From Gonocerus acuteangulatus (Eukaryota; Arthropoda; Insecta; Hemiptera; Coreidae), in assembly GCA_946811695.1 (NCBI GenBank), contig OX328125.1, positions 103,016,176 through 103,080,175 of the forward strand: a stretch of 64,000 bases of DNA, read 5' to 3'. The notes below the pieces were generated by a model that saw nothing but the letters and a program-made list of their open reading frames with translations, had not been told where the DNA came from and did not search any database. Below are positions 24,827 to 36,706 of the stretch, in pieces (positions within the stretch are counted from its first letter, which is position 1; every line of letters starts with the position of its first letter). Made by a program: the position numbers and the translations under genes.

Positions 24827-25368
24827 TTAACACGTTGGCTTTGAGGCAAGAAATGTAACAACTTACGTTAACTGTGTTACAATGCATATATGACCCAAAT
24901 GTAATTGTTCATATGTATGTGATACGAGATTTTTATGGTTCATAAAAGTAAACATTTACTAAAGGAAAATTACTTTGACACTAAAATACGAAGTATATTA
25001 CTGTCACTGATGTTCAAATGTTAAGTACAAAAGAGAATTTGTCTAATTTATCTACCACAGAACATCCCTACCATGTGAAACTATCGAATATGAACATCGG
25101 AGCAAACTAGCGAACAAATGTATTTAATACATTGATGAAATAATATATTGAAAAATGGTCTTATTCGATACTTTATTTAAGGCATTAGTGGCTATTCTTA
25201 AAGGGGTTAGAGTTGCGACAATTTGCGTCAGGCCGTATTGTCCATATTCCAAGAGCAAAGTCTCGAATCTGAAAAACAATTTTTTTCATATTTGATAGTT
25301 TGACATGGTAGGGACGATATAATGGAGTGTGCAAACGAGATCTATTTGTCCTACAGCCAACAAGTTAA
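24827..25368. mobile_element. TTAA-bounded MITE (TTAACACGTTGGC ends)
   Basis: TTAACACGTTGGCTTTGAGG at the left and GCCAACAAGTTAA inverted at the right, 542 bp. Confidence 0.65.
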
Positions 25369-26266
25369 AATATATTTGTGTAATTATAGGGCCTTAAGAT
25401 TGTCTTATCTTACATCACTTAGGAAATATTTATTATTATTACAAATGTGTAAATTACTAAAGAAAACCAGCTCTGAACCAACATTAAGTTAAAAAAATGT
25501 TATAGCTAGATATAAATAAATCAGGTGTTCCCGATCAGCAGGGCGAACTAACCAAATGCAATTGTAGACAAAATTGTTGAGTTTGCCCTTCTGGTCCTTA
25601 CAGCTATCGCACAAACCGAATCCCTCAGTTTTTTTCTGTATGGATTTCTCATATTGTAGAAAGGATAGTACAACAAACCGCACATACCACACTGTGCAAT
25701 GTTAACAAACGATATGAACAGCAAATCATAAAGAAAAACATCAACTGGCAAGTTGGCCCTTCTAATCGGGTACACCTCCTTGCTTAATTTTAAGACATTG
25801 TAATATTGTCATTTGTAAAATTATGCATTACCTAAAATAATTTTATGTCATTAGTCATTAATTATTTCAGTGTATACTAATGCATGAATGTCTTGTTAGC
25901 CTTTCAAAAGCATGTTTTAAACCACTTTCTTCCCCTTTTCCAAAACTGTGTTAATGTTGATGTCAATAGAACTTATTCGTTTTGAATGTTTGTTTTTTTA
26001 AGTGACTTTTAGTTTATTTGAAGATACACCCCAATACCCCTAGTCTGAATTAGAATCACCCTTCACAAAAAGATATTGACGCATCAGTGAAATATGCGTT
26101 TTGCACATATAGTTAGATCGTTTGCACCTTAGTAAAGCACAACCCTATAGTCTCATACCATGACATTACTTCTTGTGTCAAGCATAATTGTTCCAGAAGA
26201 AAAAAAAAATCCCTAGCAAAATTTATCACCTATCAGGATAAATTGATACTTTTTTGTTTCCCTCCA

Positions 26267-26305
<39 letters not shown>

Positions 26306-26639
26306 ATAATATATATAACATAATATAATATATTGTTACATAACAATATATTGTTCTCCATCATAACTAGATACTAATCAGCATTAAAGTCCAACACACA
26401 AGAACAGTATATTTTTTTCCTGAGATATCAAATAAATGACATTTCTTCCCCACTTTTGTCAGAAATTGCAAAATTTTAATATTTCTCATTCCCATTCATT
26501 TAAAACGCAATTTTACAACCATTTATTAAACAATACATAAACTGATCACTTCAGGGAACCGTGCCGATGGTTAACAAAAACTTAACTTAGTGTAAGGATT
26601 GACTGACTATAAGAAAAAAAATGAGTGTACCATATTCCC

Positions 26640-26880
26640 CCCCCCCCCCTGGTAAAACGTTTTGAATATCGCTTCCTCAGTTTGGGGACAACTTTGTCTT
26701 AGAGTTTCCCAAACCGTCCCTATGCCCATCCAGCATTTAATATGTACATGCAAAGGGGAAATCAGGTGACCAGAGCATAGTACTGACCACACTATCTTCC
26801 TAGCATACTGAATGGCCAAGAATCAGATACCTCTGCAGTCTGTGACCCTCGTGACCTGTTAAAGAACTGATTTTTTCCCT
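26640..26880 (+). mobile_element. SINE family B, 3' part
   Basis: It matches the copy at 43281 over 'aaccgtcccta', 'gaccagagcatagta', 'tgaccacactatct', 'aatcagatacctctgcag' and 'gacctgtta'. The tRNA head is missing. Confidence 0.65.
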
Positions 26881-27449
26881 CTATTGTTAACCCCGGATAA
26901 ACAGAATTGATGAAGACAAACATAAAAATATATTTGGGCTTTATATTCCTTTATTTTAAAGATAAGTCACTACCCACAGTTAGAATTGAACCCACAGATT
27001 CAGGGATCGTGGTTAAAAATAAATTCTTCCTCACGAGAGTTAAAATATAATGCTCAAAGGTATTTTGATTTTGATGATATTGCCTTTACTGTTCTCAAAA
27101 AGAGTTGATACAATATCAACACAAAATATAAACTTAAAAATATTTAACTTTAAAAACCCTATGGCGAAAATAAAAGGAAATTTTTATGAAAAGCATTTAT
27201 CCTTCTATTTCCGAAAGTCACTTTCTCGTGCCAACCTGAAAGTAAAAAGTTACATTTTTGACAAATCATCAACATCTAAGTTTCACTTTCTATTTCATTC
27301 TAAACAAAACAGTGGTAAAATATTCTTTAATAAAAAATTCTTTATACTGTAAAAGAAAAAAAAAAAAAATCTTAAAATTAAATAAACTGTCAGGGAATAG
27401 TTGGGATTCGGCTAAGAAAACATCAATACGATTTTTGTAAAAATATGTA

Positions 27450-28151
27450 TTAACCCTTACACGCCGAAGAGCCAATATATTGGTGTTGAGCGACTCTGGC
27501 CCAGACGACGAAGTGCCAATATATTGATGTTGAGCGGCTTTGGCCCAGTCGAAGGACCACCAATATATTGGTGTTAGCATTTTAGGCCCAGCGGATTAGT
27601 GATGTGTGTGAGACTTCTCGGAAGATGATACATGCAACCTGGTCTTTCCTCAGCTCCAGGAAGTGTTAATGAAAAGTATTCTAGGATTCCGAGGAAGACA
27701 GTGGAGCTTTTCCGGGCGTAAGCAATGTAATTTGCTGTGGAAGCATGTTAGTTTCAAGGGGAATAAGTTTTCTTTCAGTAGTATAAAGGTGCTACGTGTA
27801 AAGGTTTTTGCACTAACTAAAGAATATATATATATAGAAATAATAAATTAAATGAACACACTTATCTAAAAAAACAACTTATTTTACGTAATTAATAATT
27901 TTAGTTTAAATTATTTGGAATTAATCTTTTCTTATTGCTAATGTAATAATTATAATTTCTAATTAAAAAAAAAGGTAACTGGGTCATTTGTAAATTAAAG
28001 ACAAAAGAGAGACTCTAAATAAATGAGTTAGGAATAGCGTTGGGGGCTGTTTGGAGCTAATACAGCCCCGTCTGAGGAGAGAGACAGGGTGAAGGCAGTG
28101 CCGTCTAAGGGAGTGACAAGTCTGTACGTAGTTGAGCCCGGAAAGGGTTAA
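27450..28151. mobile_element. TTAA-bounded piggyBac-like MITE
   Basis: TTAACCCTTACACGCCGAAG at the left, GCCCGGAAAGGGTTAA at the right. Inside, 'agtgccaatatattg' is repeated three times about 55 bp apart. Confidence 0.7.
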
Positions 28152-28155
28152 GGAT

Positions 28156-28186
28156 GTTTCGGCTACTGTTAGGTAGCCTTCGTCAG
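28156..28186 (-). other. Hammerhead-like hairpin core
   Basis: Minus strand: CTGACGA, A, GGCTAC-loop-GTAGCC, GAAAC. The stem is perfect over six pairs and the two flanking cores match the hammerhead consensus CUGANGA and GAAA, apart from one extra base. Confidence 0.5.
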
Positions 28187-28517
28187 CAATGGGTGCTGGG
28201 GGGTAGAGAAATACCAAAGTTAGCAGTTAAGACGAAACGTCCTTAATAAAGATTTGTACAAAAATCGTATTGATGTTTTCCTAGCCGAATCCCAACTATT
28301 CCCTGATTGCTTATCACCGTGAAGGCTAACTATCTACACCTCATTAAAATTAAATATGTAACTTTTATTCCAAATAGTAAAATTAAATTTATTATAAAAT
28401 GGACAAGCAAGGAGTAATGCATTTTTCAACTGTGATGAACATCCTGCAGCATGTCGTAGAGTTCCTTGGTGTGGCACAAATGTTTTTTTGTGGATTTTTC
28501 AGGTGTTTTTTTTGCAG

Positions 28518-28669
28518 GGGCCTACGTGTGCAATGCTAATATTTCAATGTGCATCGAAGACTGGGAGGGTCCTAATGATGGTATAACCTCATTTGACAAC
28601 ATTGGCTTTGCCATGTTGACAGTGTTCCAGTGTATCACCATGGAAGGCTGGACGGCGATTTTATACTGG
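28518..28669 (+). CDS. cac: cac exon: domain I pore loop with TMEGW filter
   Basis: The exon reads [20 protein letters not shown], then [19 protein letters not shown] and [12 protein letters not shown]. The glutamate of TMEGW is the domain I member of the EEEE calcium selectivity ring. The donor is gtattc, a weaker match than elsewhere. A second acceptor 15 nt upstream (cag before 28503) is also in frame and would add five residues (V-F-F-A-G in context), so the exon may start at 28503 in some transcripts. It ends in phase 0. Confidence 0.93.
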
Positions 28670-31498
28670 GTATTCTTTATTTACTTATATATTTAATAAT
28701 TTAAATTATTTTGTATAAATCTCTTTTAGTTTGATTTTTAATTGAATTAGGAAAAATAGTTCCGTTTCATTCAAAATACATAATAGAATAAATGAGTAAT
28801 CTTCTGTGGGAAAATCCTACACTCACATTTATCATAAAGACTGCCACACATTGAGGATGAATGGCCAAAAAGCGGAAAAAGATCAATATCTCAAAAACAT
28901 TAACATACAAAAACTGGGGCCAGTCTCATTCGGCTCAGGCCAAAAAAGTACATCACATTCAACTGTTTTTATTGAAATGCTGAAGAAAATTAAAGAACTA
29001 ATAATAAAATGAAAGCCTATTGGTAAGATAAAAATTTCTGTATTTTTCAGAATAGGTTGTACTCATTAAAACAAGTTGCAACAATTATTTTGAATGTATA
29101 TTTAAATTAGTTCAGGGTGGTTTTGTCTAAGAAATATGTGTAAGTTAGTACCACTCCAAAAGCACTCACAAGGTATTTAATCTTGATAGAGCTCATGACT
29201 AGACAACGTTAGCAACTAGACTGAACTCGAATTAAATTTGTTTTGATGTGCGGACATGTATTATCTGAGCCAATTGGGTAAACTAGATAGTGCAACAAAC
29301 AAAGGCGTACTCTAATCCTTTCCTTTTTTCTCGGTGTTATGATCGGATAAGCAGATAAAGGCAGATGATTTATCTTCTAATCTTTACTTTAACACGTCTT
29401 GATTGAAAATTGATCTTCCACATCTCGGAGGAAGCCGGAGCTTTTTTTTGGAATCATAGCTGTTCTCAATGCTTACAATTTGTAACTTATAACGTTGTAA
29501 AGCCCCCTCATTTTTTTGTGTGCTCAGTTTGACTGATGTGTGGCTTAGTTGACCAGGGAAAACTTTTGATAATTTATTTCTCACTCTTTTACAACTATAT
29601 ATCACTCGTTTAGAGAAGTGTGTAATTTGGACAAACCTCCATTATTCTGACAGTGGTCCTAAATTAATGGGAATAACCTTGAAACATGAAAAAGATCATC
29701 CTGTTCCTAGATACTGTACCAATATAGTGTGAGAATCCCAAACCGGATAATAAAAATCAGCTTTTGAACAAAAATTGAATTTTTTTCCGCTTTGGCAGCA
29801 CTGTCTGCCGGTGGCTGTAGCATATAAATCCTACAGTATCGTACACTATACCACAGGGATGTAGCTGTATGTTATGTGGCAGAAGAAATTATTTGGAAAA
29901 ATTAGTTTCAACTCAAAAATAGCAATGAATTATTTTTTAATGCTATATTTGAAAATGAACAAACTATTTCTCCTACATTTATAGAACTTACTTTTTCCTT
30001 TGTATATCAATTTATAGCCTTATGCTACTTAAAGTGAAACTATTTAAATTCTCAACAAAATTTAAATATGCTTAGAACCATAGATTAGCCATTTTAATAA
30101 GAATATAGAAAGGCTATCTAAAAACAAAAATTTTGCAATTATCAATCAATTATTATGCCATTGACTATTAATTATTTGTTATTATATATTTTATAAAAAA
30201 AATATTCCAATGGTGTAAGTTTTTCCATAATGGGAAATAATTAAGATTATGGATATGTCTTATGGGAAGAAAATAAAAACAATTAATTCTAATAATAATG
30301 TGTAAATTTATTATTATTATTATTAAAAGGATGATATGTGATTCTGGTTACCATATTTTCAATATCTAGGGTGAACACTGCATCAACGGATGTGTTGTTT
30401 CTTGTGGTTGAAATTGAATGTGTTATTATTCAACACATTTGCTGCCACCCTCCTTATTTGAATCTGCCCTCATGTGCCACTTTGTTTTTGTTTTGTTTTT
30501 TTCAAACTTCTTATGTATTTTTTATTCAAATTCACCAGAAAATCTATTAAAAACCTTTATGTATGGTAATATCTCCAAACTATTATTTTGTTCCAACTCC
30601 TTTTATGCTAGGGACACAGCACCTGGCATGGCAGAATTGTTGTTTGGGTTAGTAATCCTCTCAGGGTACAGGTGAGGGCTGTGCTGAGTGCCAGTAGGTG
30701 GGGCAGAGACAAGCCTCCTGTGTCGGCAGGTCAAGACTTGTTTGGAGACGGGAAGGGTTGGTCCGTATACACGACGAAGCCGAGACCCAGGGCAAGACAT
30801 GGCACTCTGTATATACTATGGAGCCAGCAGCGAATGTGTTAACTCTGAGCTGAAGGTTTCACGCATAATGTCTTCAAGTTTTAATTAATGAATTCTCATC
30901 TCAATATAAATTTCTCACCAAATATAATTTTCGGTCAAACAACCATTGATGCCACTTCGGTTCCTTTTTTTTTTGGTTACGCAGCACACAAATTTTGTGG
31001 GCGCCATAAGACATATCCATGTCAAAATTGGTTCTCTGAAGACTACATTTTAGATTTTGAAAATAGTAAACCTTTGAAAAAATATTGTTTTAATAATTTT
31101 TCAGCAATACGTTCAATTTTCTTTATTTTTTTTTTCCTTTTCCAGCTTTACTTAATTAGTTAAGCAAATTTTTATCTTCTAAAAGGCATGTCTTTAATAA
31201 TATGAGACTTATGAAAATCATTATATTTATAAGTCCTTAATAATAAGCTATATTATAAGTGTGACTTGTGTCTGCATGCATTCATTTCCATATAATAATC
31301 TGTGTTAAATTAGAACCCATTGAGTGAGGTTTTTCTTTCTTTTCTTTTTTAGTATTTAGTTACTTGTTTTTTTCGAATTTATCTAATTTTTTTGATAAAG
31401 GTAATTGTATAATTTATGTTTTTTTTTTCTTTATTCAGAAGTCGTATTTCTTCAGCATTTTGTGAAAATACTTATATAACAAACGAAAATTCTTTCAG
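28670..31498. other. cac: cac intron (2.8 kb)
   Basis: Apart from the MITE at 30429 and an ATT repeat near 30308, nothing is recognised. Confidence 0.7.
30429..30842. mobile_element. TTAA-type MITE
   Basis: Left TTCAACACATTTGCTGCC (TTAA mutated) and right GCAGCGAATGTGTTAA are inverted. The inner part is GC-richer than the surroundings. Confidence 0.5.
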
Positions 31499-31602
31499 AT
31501 GAATGATGCCATTGGCAGCTCATTTAATTGGCTATATTTTGTTCCACTCATTGTTCTGGGTTCATTCTTCATGCTCAACTTAGTTCTTGGTGTTCTTAGT
31601 GG
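31499..31602 (+). CDS. cac: cac exon: segment IS6
   Basis: Between tctttcag and gtaagt, 104 nt encode [17 protein letters not shown] then [18 protein letters not shown]. This is the end of the pore loop and the whole of IS6, which lines the inner gate. It ends in phase 2 (GG), which matches the single leading base of both I-II loop exons downstream. Confidence 0.96.
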
Positions 31603-32084
31603 GTAAGTAAGAGTGAACTTTTCAATATAATTCATTTAAAGTCCAAACAAGATTGAAAAGTGGTGTCTTACTCTGGAGTAATGATTAACACATCATATAA
31701 CTCGGTTAAACCTGATATCTCAAACATTTTCATAACACATTATTTATTTATTTTTATAAACATATAAGTACATTAAATATTTTCATAAATATATATTGTA
31801 TTACTATGACCTAAAAATATTTGATGGAAAGATTTTTTATTCTTATCATTTTTGTAAATATCCATTTATTTGTTGAGTTCTTAAATCTTGTATTTATCCC
31901 ATATTAGGTAAATGAAAATGTGAACATATTTTTCCAAACATTTGGGAGTTCAATTTTCAATTCAATTTAAAAAAATCAAGTTTTCCACATTTAGGAATAA
32001 ACCTGGTATATTTAGTCAAGTAATCAATTATTGGGGCGGAATGAAAATTCTATAACACATCTCGTATTTTGCCCATACCAACCG

Positions 32085-32237
32085 CAATTATTGTTGTATT
32101 GCAACGAAACTCAGTATTCGTTGTGGGCATATTAATAGAAAAATATGTTGTAAAAATAAACTAAATCAGTTCATTAGGAGAGGGGGGGGGTTACTGTGGA
32201 CCCAAATTACCAACTTGCCACTACTAGCCGTAATCTA
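32085..32237. repeat. Single dispersed unit of the 146-bp satellite
   Basis: It carries 'caacgaaactcagtattcgt', 'aaactaaatcagttcattag', a G-run and 'ccactactagccgtaatc' like 425-1275. The Helitron starts at its right edge. Confidence 0.75.
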
Positions 32238-32650
32238 TCTATACTAATAATAAAATTCTAACGGATCGCTGTCTGTCCATGGAAGATATATGGGTTAAAA
32301 TACTATTGGAGGCCTTTATCAACGGAATAGTACCCAAAACATTGATTTTTAGAATTTTTGTCTATATGTCTGCTCTCTGTCAGACATTCTATACACACTA
32401 GGGTTTAAAAACCCCTAAGGGGTCAGCTTAGTGGCTCTGTCACGTTTTAGCAATCCTAGCAGCCTGTATGCATGATCCTCCATGGCTATACGTCTAATAT
32501 CGTGTATAGAGAAGCATTTCTGTAAAGTAGATTTTTTTTTTTTTAAATGCCCATACGACGGTATTTATAATCCAAAATAAACCAAAAAATATATCCAAAA
32601 ATTCAGCCCTAAGTCACTATCCACGAAGACGAAGTCGCGGGTACAGCTAG
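32238..32650 (+). mobile_element. Non-autonomous Helitron
   Basis: It begins TCTATACTAATAATAAAATT after an A and ends GTCGCGGGTACAGCTAG before a T, with a short GC hairpin near the 3' end (gacgaagtcgcggg). An (AC)n repeat follows at 32655-32719. Confidence 0.8.
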
Positions 32651-32654
32651 TATA

Positions 32655-32658
32655 CACA

Positions 32659-32727
<69 letters not shown>

Positions 32728-32728
32728 T
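32655..32728. repeat. (AC)n microsatellite
   Basis: Over 25 CA dinucleotides, then TATATA. Confidence 0.95.
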
Positions 32729-33074
32729 CACTTAAGGTCTAATGGGGTTCCGAAAAAATAGGGAATTTCATTTCAAAAGGTGGAGCGCCATGGAAGAATA
32801 ATATTTCTTAGAGCAAATAACTTGCGATTTTCCCATTGTGCTTCATACCCCTTGGTTTCATGCTTCTTCAATCGTGGTTTATCTTGATTAGTTTCAATAT
32901 GAATTGATTAATTTTCAACTCTCCATTTTGGATGTACTTCTATAATTAATGTTTATAATTTTTATTTATAGAAAACATCAATAAATAACTGACTTAATAC
33001 TTGTAATTCATATATTATATTATATTTTATAATTTTATTCAAAATTTGAAATCATAAATATAAATAAATTACAG

Positions 33075-33190
33075 TGAGTTTTCCAATGAAAGAACTAGAG
33101 TTGAAAGGAGAGCAGCATTTTACAAGCAAAGAACAAAGCAGCAATTCAACAATATGTTAAATTCTTATCTTTCATGGATTTGTCAAGCAG
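33075..33190 (+). CDS. cac: cac alternative I-II loop exon, first copy (divergent AID)
   Basis: Between ttacag and gtatct, 116 nt encode EFSNERTRVERRAAFYKQRT then KQQFNNMLNSYLSWICQA. It corresponds residue for residue to the exon at 33551 and keeps the Y, W and I that contact the beta subunit in the alpha-interaction domain (consensus QQxExxLxGYxxWI). The glutamate is N and the glycine is S, and there is no QxxER motif for G-protein beta-gamma. Drosophila cac has two such exons (I-IIA and I-IIB). The exons have equal length and phase, so exactly one must be used to keep the frame. Confidence 0.9.
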
Positions 33191-33550
33191 GTATCTATTT
33201 GAAGCTCCAGAGCTGTAGCGTTTGAAAATTATGTAAATGGAGGAATCCAGTGATGCCACCAACATGTTAATACAGATCCCTAACAATTATATAATCATAA
33301 AAAAAAATAATAAATAAATAAATCAATGCACTATCTATTGAATTAGAATTCATAAGCTGCATTGTAGGTAGTACAGAGTAAAAGCTTTTGTTCGTATTTT
33401 ATCAAAATGTATTTAACGCCACCCCGCTTACAATAATGGTATATGCTTATGTATTTTTATTTTTCTCATATTAATTTGGCTTAGGTTTAAGTTATTGAAA
33501 TGTACTTTGTATTTTTGAGAGCACAGTAGTATGTATTTTGTTTTATTTAG
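33191..33550. other. cac: Short intron between the two I-II loop exons
   Basis: Only 360 bp separate the alternative exons. AT-rich; no transposon or obvious pairing element is seen. Confidence 0.75.
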
Positions 33551-33666
33551 TGAATTCGCAAAGGAGAGAGAGAAGGTGGAAAATAGGCAAAGTTTTCTCA
33601 AATTAAGGAGACAGCACCAACTAGAAAGAGAATTGAATGGCTATGTAGAGTGGATTTGCAAAGCAG
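33551..33666 (+). CDS. cac: cac alternative I-II loop exon, second copy (canonical AID)
   Basis: Between tatttag and gtacac, 116 nt encode [20 protein letters not shown] then [27 protein letters not shown] is the canonical Cav2 alpha-interaction domain that binds Cav-beta. The overlapping QxxER motif reads H-Q-L-E-R here, so its first Q is H. It ends in phase 1 and joins to AG at 39585, giving A-E-E-V-I-L. Confidence 0.95.
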
Positions 33667-33740
33667 GTACACAAACTATTATTTTATGTATTTTCATACT
33701 GAACAAACAAATAAAACTGAATAATCGGCCACATGTTCAT

Positions 33741-34682
33741 TTAACCCTTTCCGTACCGTGGACTGCTCCAGCAGTCGAGAGCGGTCGGGACCCACATACC
33801 GTGGACTTGTGTAGAAGTCGAAGGAAGACGGCCACATACCGTGGACTTGTACAGGAGTCGAGAGCTCGGCATGTCCCTCGCATTCTTTATCTTCTCATTT
33901 CTCGACTTTAGAGCTATCTAGTGTTACCCTATTGTACTTCTAGTATTCCTGCCTATTACTAGATGGCATTTGAATGAAGTTTTTGGTCGTTTTCAGTCGA
34001 ATTACAACTTGTTGCCTTCTCCGCCCAGTTACCCTGTCAACCCTAGTCAAATTACCATTTGTTTTTATACTTCTGTACATTCCTAACAGCATTTATTTGC
34101 GAAATCAGTTAACTTTTAGTCCTGAATTTAAAATGTTTAATATATTATATATTTAATTAAATAATTCATTAAATTAACTGTAAATATTTATAATTATGCT
34201 TTTGTTTTTGTAACTAAATTTTATACATAAAAAAAAAAATTAACTCCGCCGGTGTACAAAGTCACGGATCAAAAATAAAGATGGAAAATTTATTTGCCGT
34301 AGTTATTGAGTATTTAATTCCTTTGCTTATTATTCATAAAAGAAAGGACAAATGGTAGCTGAAAAAAAAAACCTTCTTTTTTTTACTCGTATATATAATA
34401 TAGCTTTTTTATTACTTATTTTTAAAGAAATTTATTCAACTTAAAATAATTGTTTAAATGCCAAACTAATTCAGCATAAATAAAAATTAATAATCATTGT
34501 AAGCAAAATAAAAATCAAAGTGATAATAGACGAGTTTTAGTACGGCGAGGAGATTGCTGAAAGTCGAGGCGCTGTGACCAAGACTGGGAAAAGTATCCCG
34601 TACAGAGGGACCGAAGCCGGGTGCGAGTATTCCATACAGCAGAACACACTCCTTGCGGCTCTTTGCGTATGGAAAGGGTTAA
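33741..34682. mobile_element. piggyBac-like MITE, family 1 (intact copy)
   Basis: TTAACCCTTTCCGTACCGTG at the left and GCGTATGGAAAGGGTTAA at the right give intact TTAA target duplications. The left end carries three 'ccgtggacttg/gctcc' sub-repeats. No transposase. Confidence 0.85.
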
Positions 34683-34794
34683 ATAATCAAAACTATAATC
34701 TCAAATATAAAATGCAGAATATGGTGTTTATAACAAGGCTTGAACTATAGTTATAAACAAATAGTTCTTAGATATGTTTAATTTGTGTGTGTGT

Positions 34795-34925
34795 GTTTAA
34801 CGGTGTATCAACATTTTGGCTATTAACACCGGGCTATCTATAGGTTGCCACCCTTTTATAATGCCAAAGGTATGTGTTTGGTCACCCATTGAAGTCTAAC
34901 GCAATTTATACACAGCAAATATCTC
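34795..34925 (-). mobile_element. 5S-rRNA-derived SINE, head truncated
   Basis: It shares with 50619-50793 the tail 'gggctatctataggttgcca...cccttttataatg' and the start of the 5S part (ggtcacccattgaag). Confidence 0.65.
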
Positions 34926-35094
34926 TTTCGGAGATATTTTCTAAGGCTTCAGCGCTCCTCAAATTATTAGAAATAATCCTTAAATCATTTATAAAAACAT
35001 TTATATATTAGCCATTATTTATACTGGATTAGGTTATTGTTCGCTTAGAGTTAATTCCAAGTAATAGAGGCTCTCATTCACTTAGGAATTTGTT

Positions 35095-35312
35095 ATTTAT
35101 TTATTCATTCATTTTATCCAACGCTCGTTGGTGGCGGATGAGCCATTTGACACTAAGCCTCCCAGTATCGCGTCGTAAGGTCAGGAAGATGCTTCAGTTC
35201 GGGTCAGAGGAAGAGGGGACTTCCCACCATCCTTCTGGTTGAACGGGGAGGGCAAATGTATAAGTCTGTTAAGCCAAGGCGGTTGAGGTGGGCCTGCTGG
35301 TAGTCCATGGGA
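35095..35312 (-). pseudogene. LINE 3' fragment (RNase H-type LINE)
   Basis: It matches the 3' part of 38025-38640 ('ttatttattcattc', 'atgagccatttgac', 'cagtatcgcgtcgt', 'ccaccatccttctggttgaa'). In reverse frames it retains pieces of the CPLC...GRMVGTTLL type zinc-knuckle tail. Confidence 0.6.
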
Positions 35313-35439
35313 AATAAATTATTATTCTGAAATACATTATAAAATGAATTATTTTACTTAAGAATTTGTAAAATAATTCATTTAATAATTGATTAATCTC
35401 ATAATAATTTATTTTATCATACCTTTTTAATAATTCAGA

Positions 35440-35568
35440 TTTTTAGGGATGAGTTATCAACAGATTGTACCTTTCCTTTTTTTAAAAAAAAAAAGAAAAC
35501 CCTGCACCCCTTGTGGAAATCGAGCCCACAACCTTAGGCACAAAGTGATCACGGCCATGAGGCCTCCA
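35440..35568 (-). mobile_element. SINE family C, degraded
   Basis: 'ctgcaccccttgtggaaatc...gagcccacaacctt' and 'ggccatgaggcctcc' match the family C head. Confidence 0.6.
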
Positions 35569-35598
35569 ATAATATAAACATTTATTAAGAAGTTTTAG

Positions 35599-35599
<1 letters not shown>

Positions 35600-35654
<55 letters not shown>

Positions 35655-35787
35655 GGCGCCGACATCCAGGGTGCAGCGAGGAATTTCCCAACGAGCCCTG
35701 AGAAAATTCCTGCCGGAGGTGGGGATCGAACCCACCATCTCCCGCTTATGAATCCAATGCGCTAACCATTAGACCACGGGAGACCCC
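35600..35787 (-). mobile_element. tRNA-derived SINE, family A
   Basis: A T-run of about 50, the body, a clean B box (gggatcgaaccca on this strand) and 'aaccattagaccacgggaga' (A box). Confidence 0.9.
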
Positions 35788-36060
35788 TTTTAGGTATTAT
35801 GTTTATAAATCTGGTATCACAGTGAAGACATATATTTAATTTGACTGTAATGTCACCTCATAGAAAGATATAGAGAAAAGTTAACAGTGAAATAAAACAA
35901 AAAAAATGTTAATAATTAATATTAATTCTAACAATTTTCTGAAAAATGCCCCTAAAACGTCAATTGGAGGCTTTGCTTTTTATGGCATATCATCTTCTGA
36001 GCCACTAGCACGGGGCTATCTATAGCCACCTTGGCATATGCTTTTTTCAAGGCTTTTTAG

Positions 36061-36600
36061 CATAAATATGCTTTAGCAGTGAATAAACTGGAAAAAAACG
36101 TTATAAAAAAGTGTCACAAAAAGTGTCCGCTGGTGTTCGCCCATGCACAGTGGTGTTCGCGTATGCGCAGTGGCCATGTACGAAAAGAAGGCTGTATGTC
36201 TGCTGGCGTTCGTGCATGCGCAGTAGCGTTTTCTCATGCGCCGCGGCATTCGTGCATGCCCAGTAGCCATGTACGAAAAATAAGACTGTATGAGTCACAA
36301 AAAAGTGTCCACTGGCATTCGTACATGCGCAGTGGCCATGTAAGAAAAAGAAGACTGTATGTGTCACAAAATATGTCTGATGGCGTTCACGCATGCGCAG
36401 TGGCCATGTACGAAAAGAAGGCTGTATGTTATAGAGTACATTACATAGGTTTGTCGGGTGGACCTAAGCGTTACACAAAAGTGTCACAAAAATGTCTCCG
36501 CTGGTGGCGCTCATGCGCGGTGGCCATGTATGAAAAAGAAGACTATATGTTATACAATACAATACATAGGTTTGTCGGGTGGACCTAAAGCATATTTATG
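36061..36600. mobile_element. Element with perfect 16-bp inverted ends and internal minisatellite
   Basis: CATAAATATGCTTTAG (36061-36076) is exactly inverted at 36585-36600. Inside are about six degenerate units containing 'catgcgcagtggccatgta' and 'gaaaaagaagactgtatg'. An open frame of 169 codons follows from the repeats. Confidence 0.65.
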
Positions 36601-36706
36601 TTCCTGAATTTGAGCAGAAGGCTCTAAACAAAATATTTTCAATTTATGGAATTATTTACAAAAAATTACTTTTCATCAATATTCCCAAAAATATTTTTAA
36701 TTATTA

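Larger units (their letters stand above)
27386..28330. mobile_element. Penelope-like end pair split by a piggyBac-like MITE
   Basis: gggaatagttgggattcggc and the following 30 bp at 27400 recur inverted at 28265-28309. The right arm adjoins the hairpin at 28156-28186. The MITE at 27450-28151 lies between. Confidence 0.55.
20133..28517. other. cac: cac intron (8.4 kb) with piggyBac-like MITEs
   Basis: It contains the TTAA-bounded elements, a Penelope-like end at 24310-24450 (reverse complement: cctgaagaggcaccagaagg) and poly(A) at 26271. Intervals 21350-22390, 23890-24300 and 25370-26600 show only AT-rich sequence. Confidence 0.65.

Noticed and set aside
36079..36588. 169-codon plus-strand frame
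   Set aside because: It is produced by the minisatellite inside the 36061-36600 element; the repeated peptide reflects DNA repetition.
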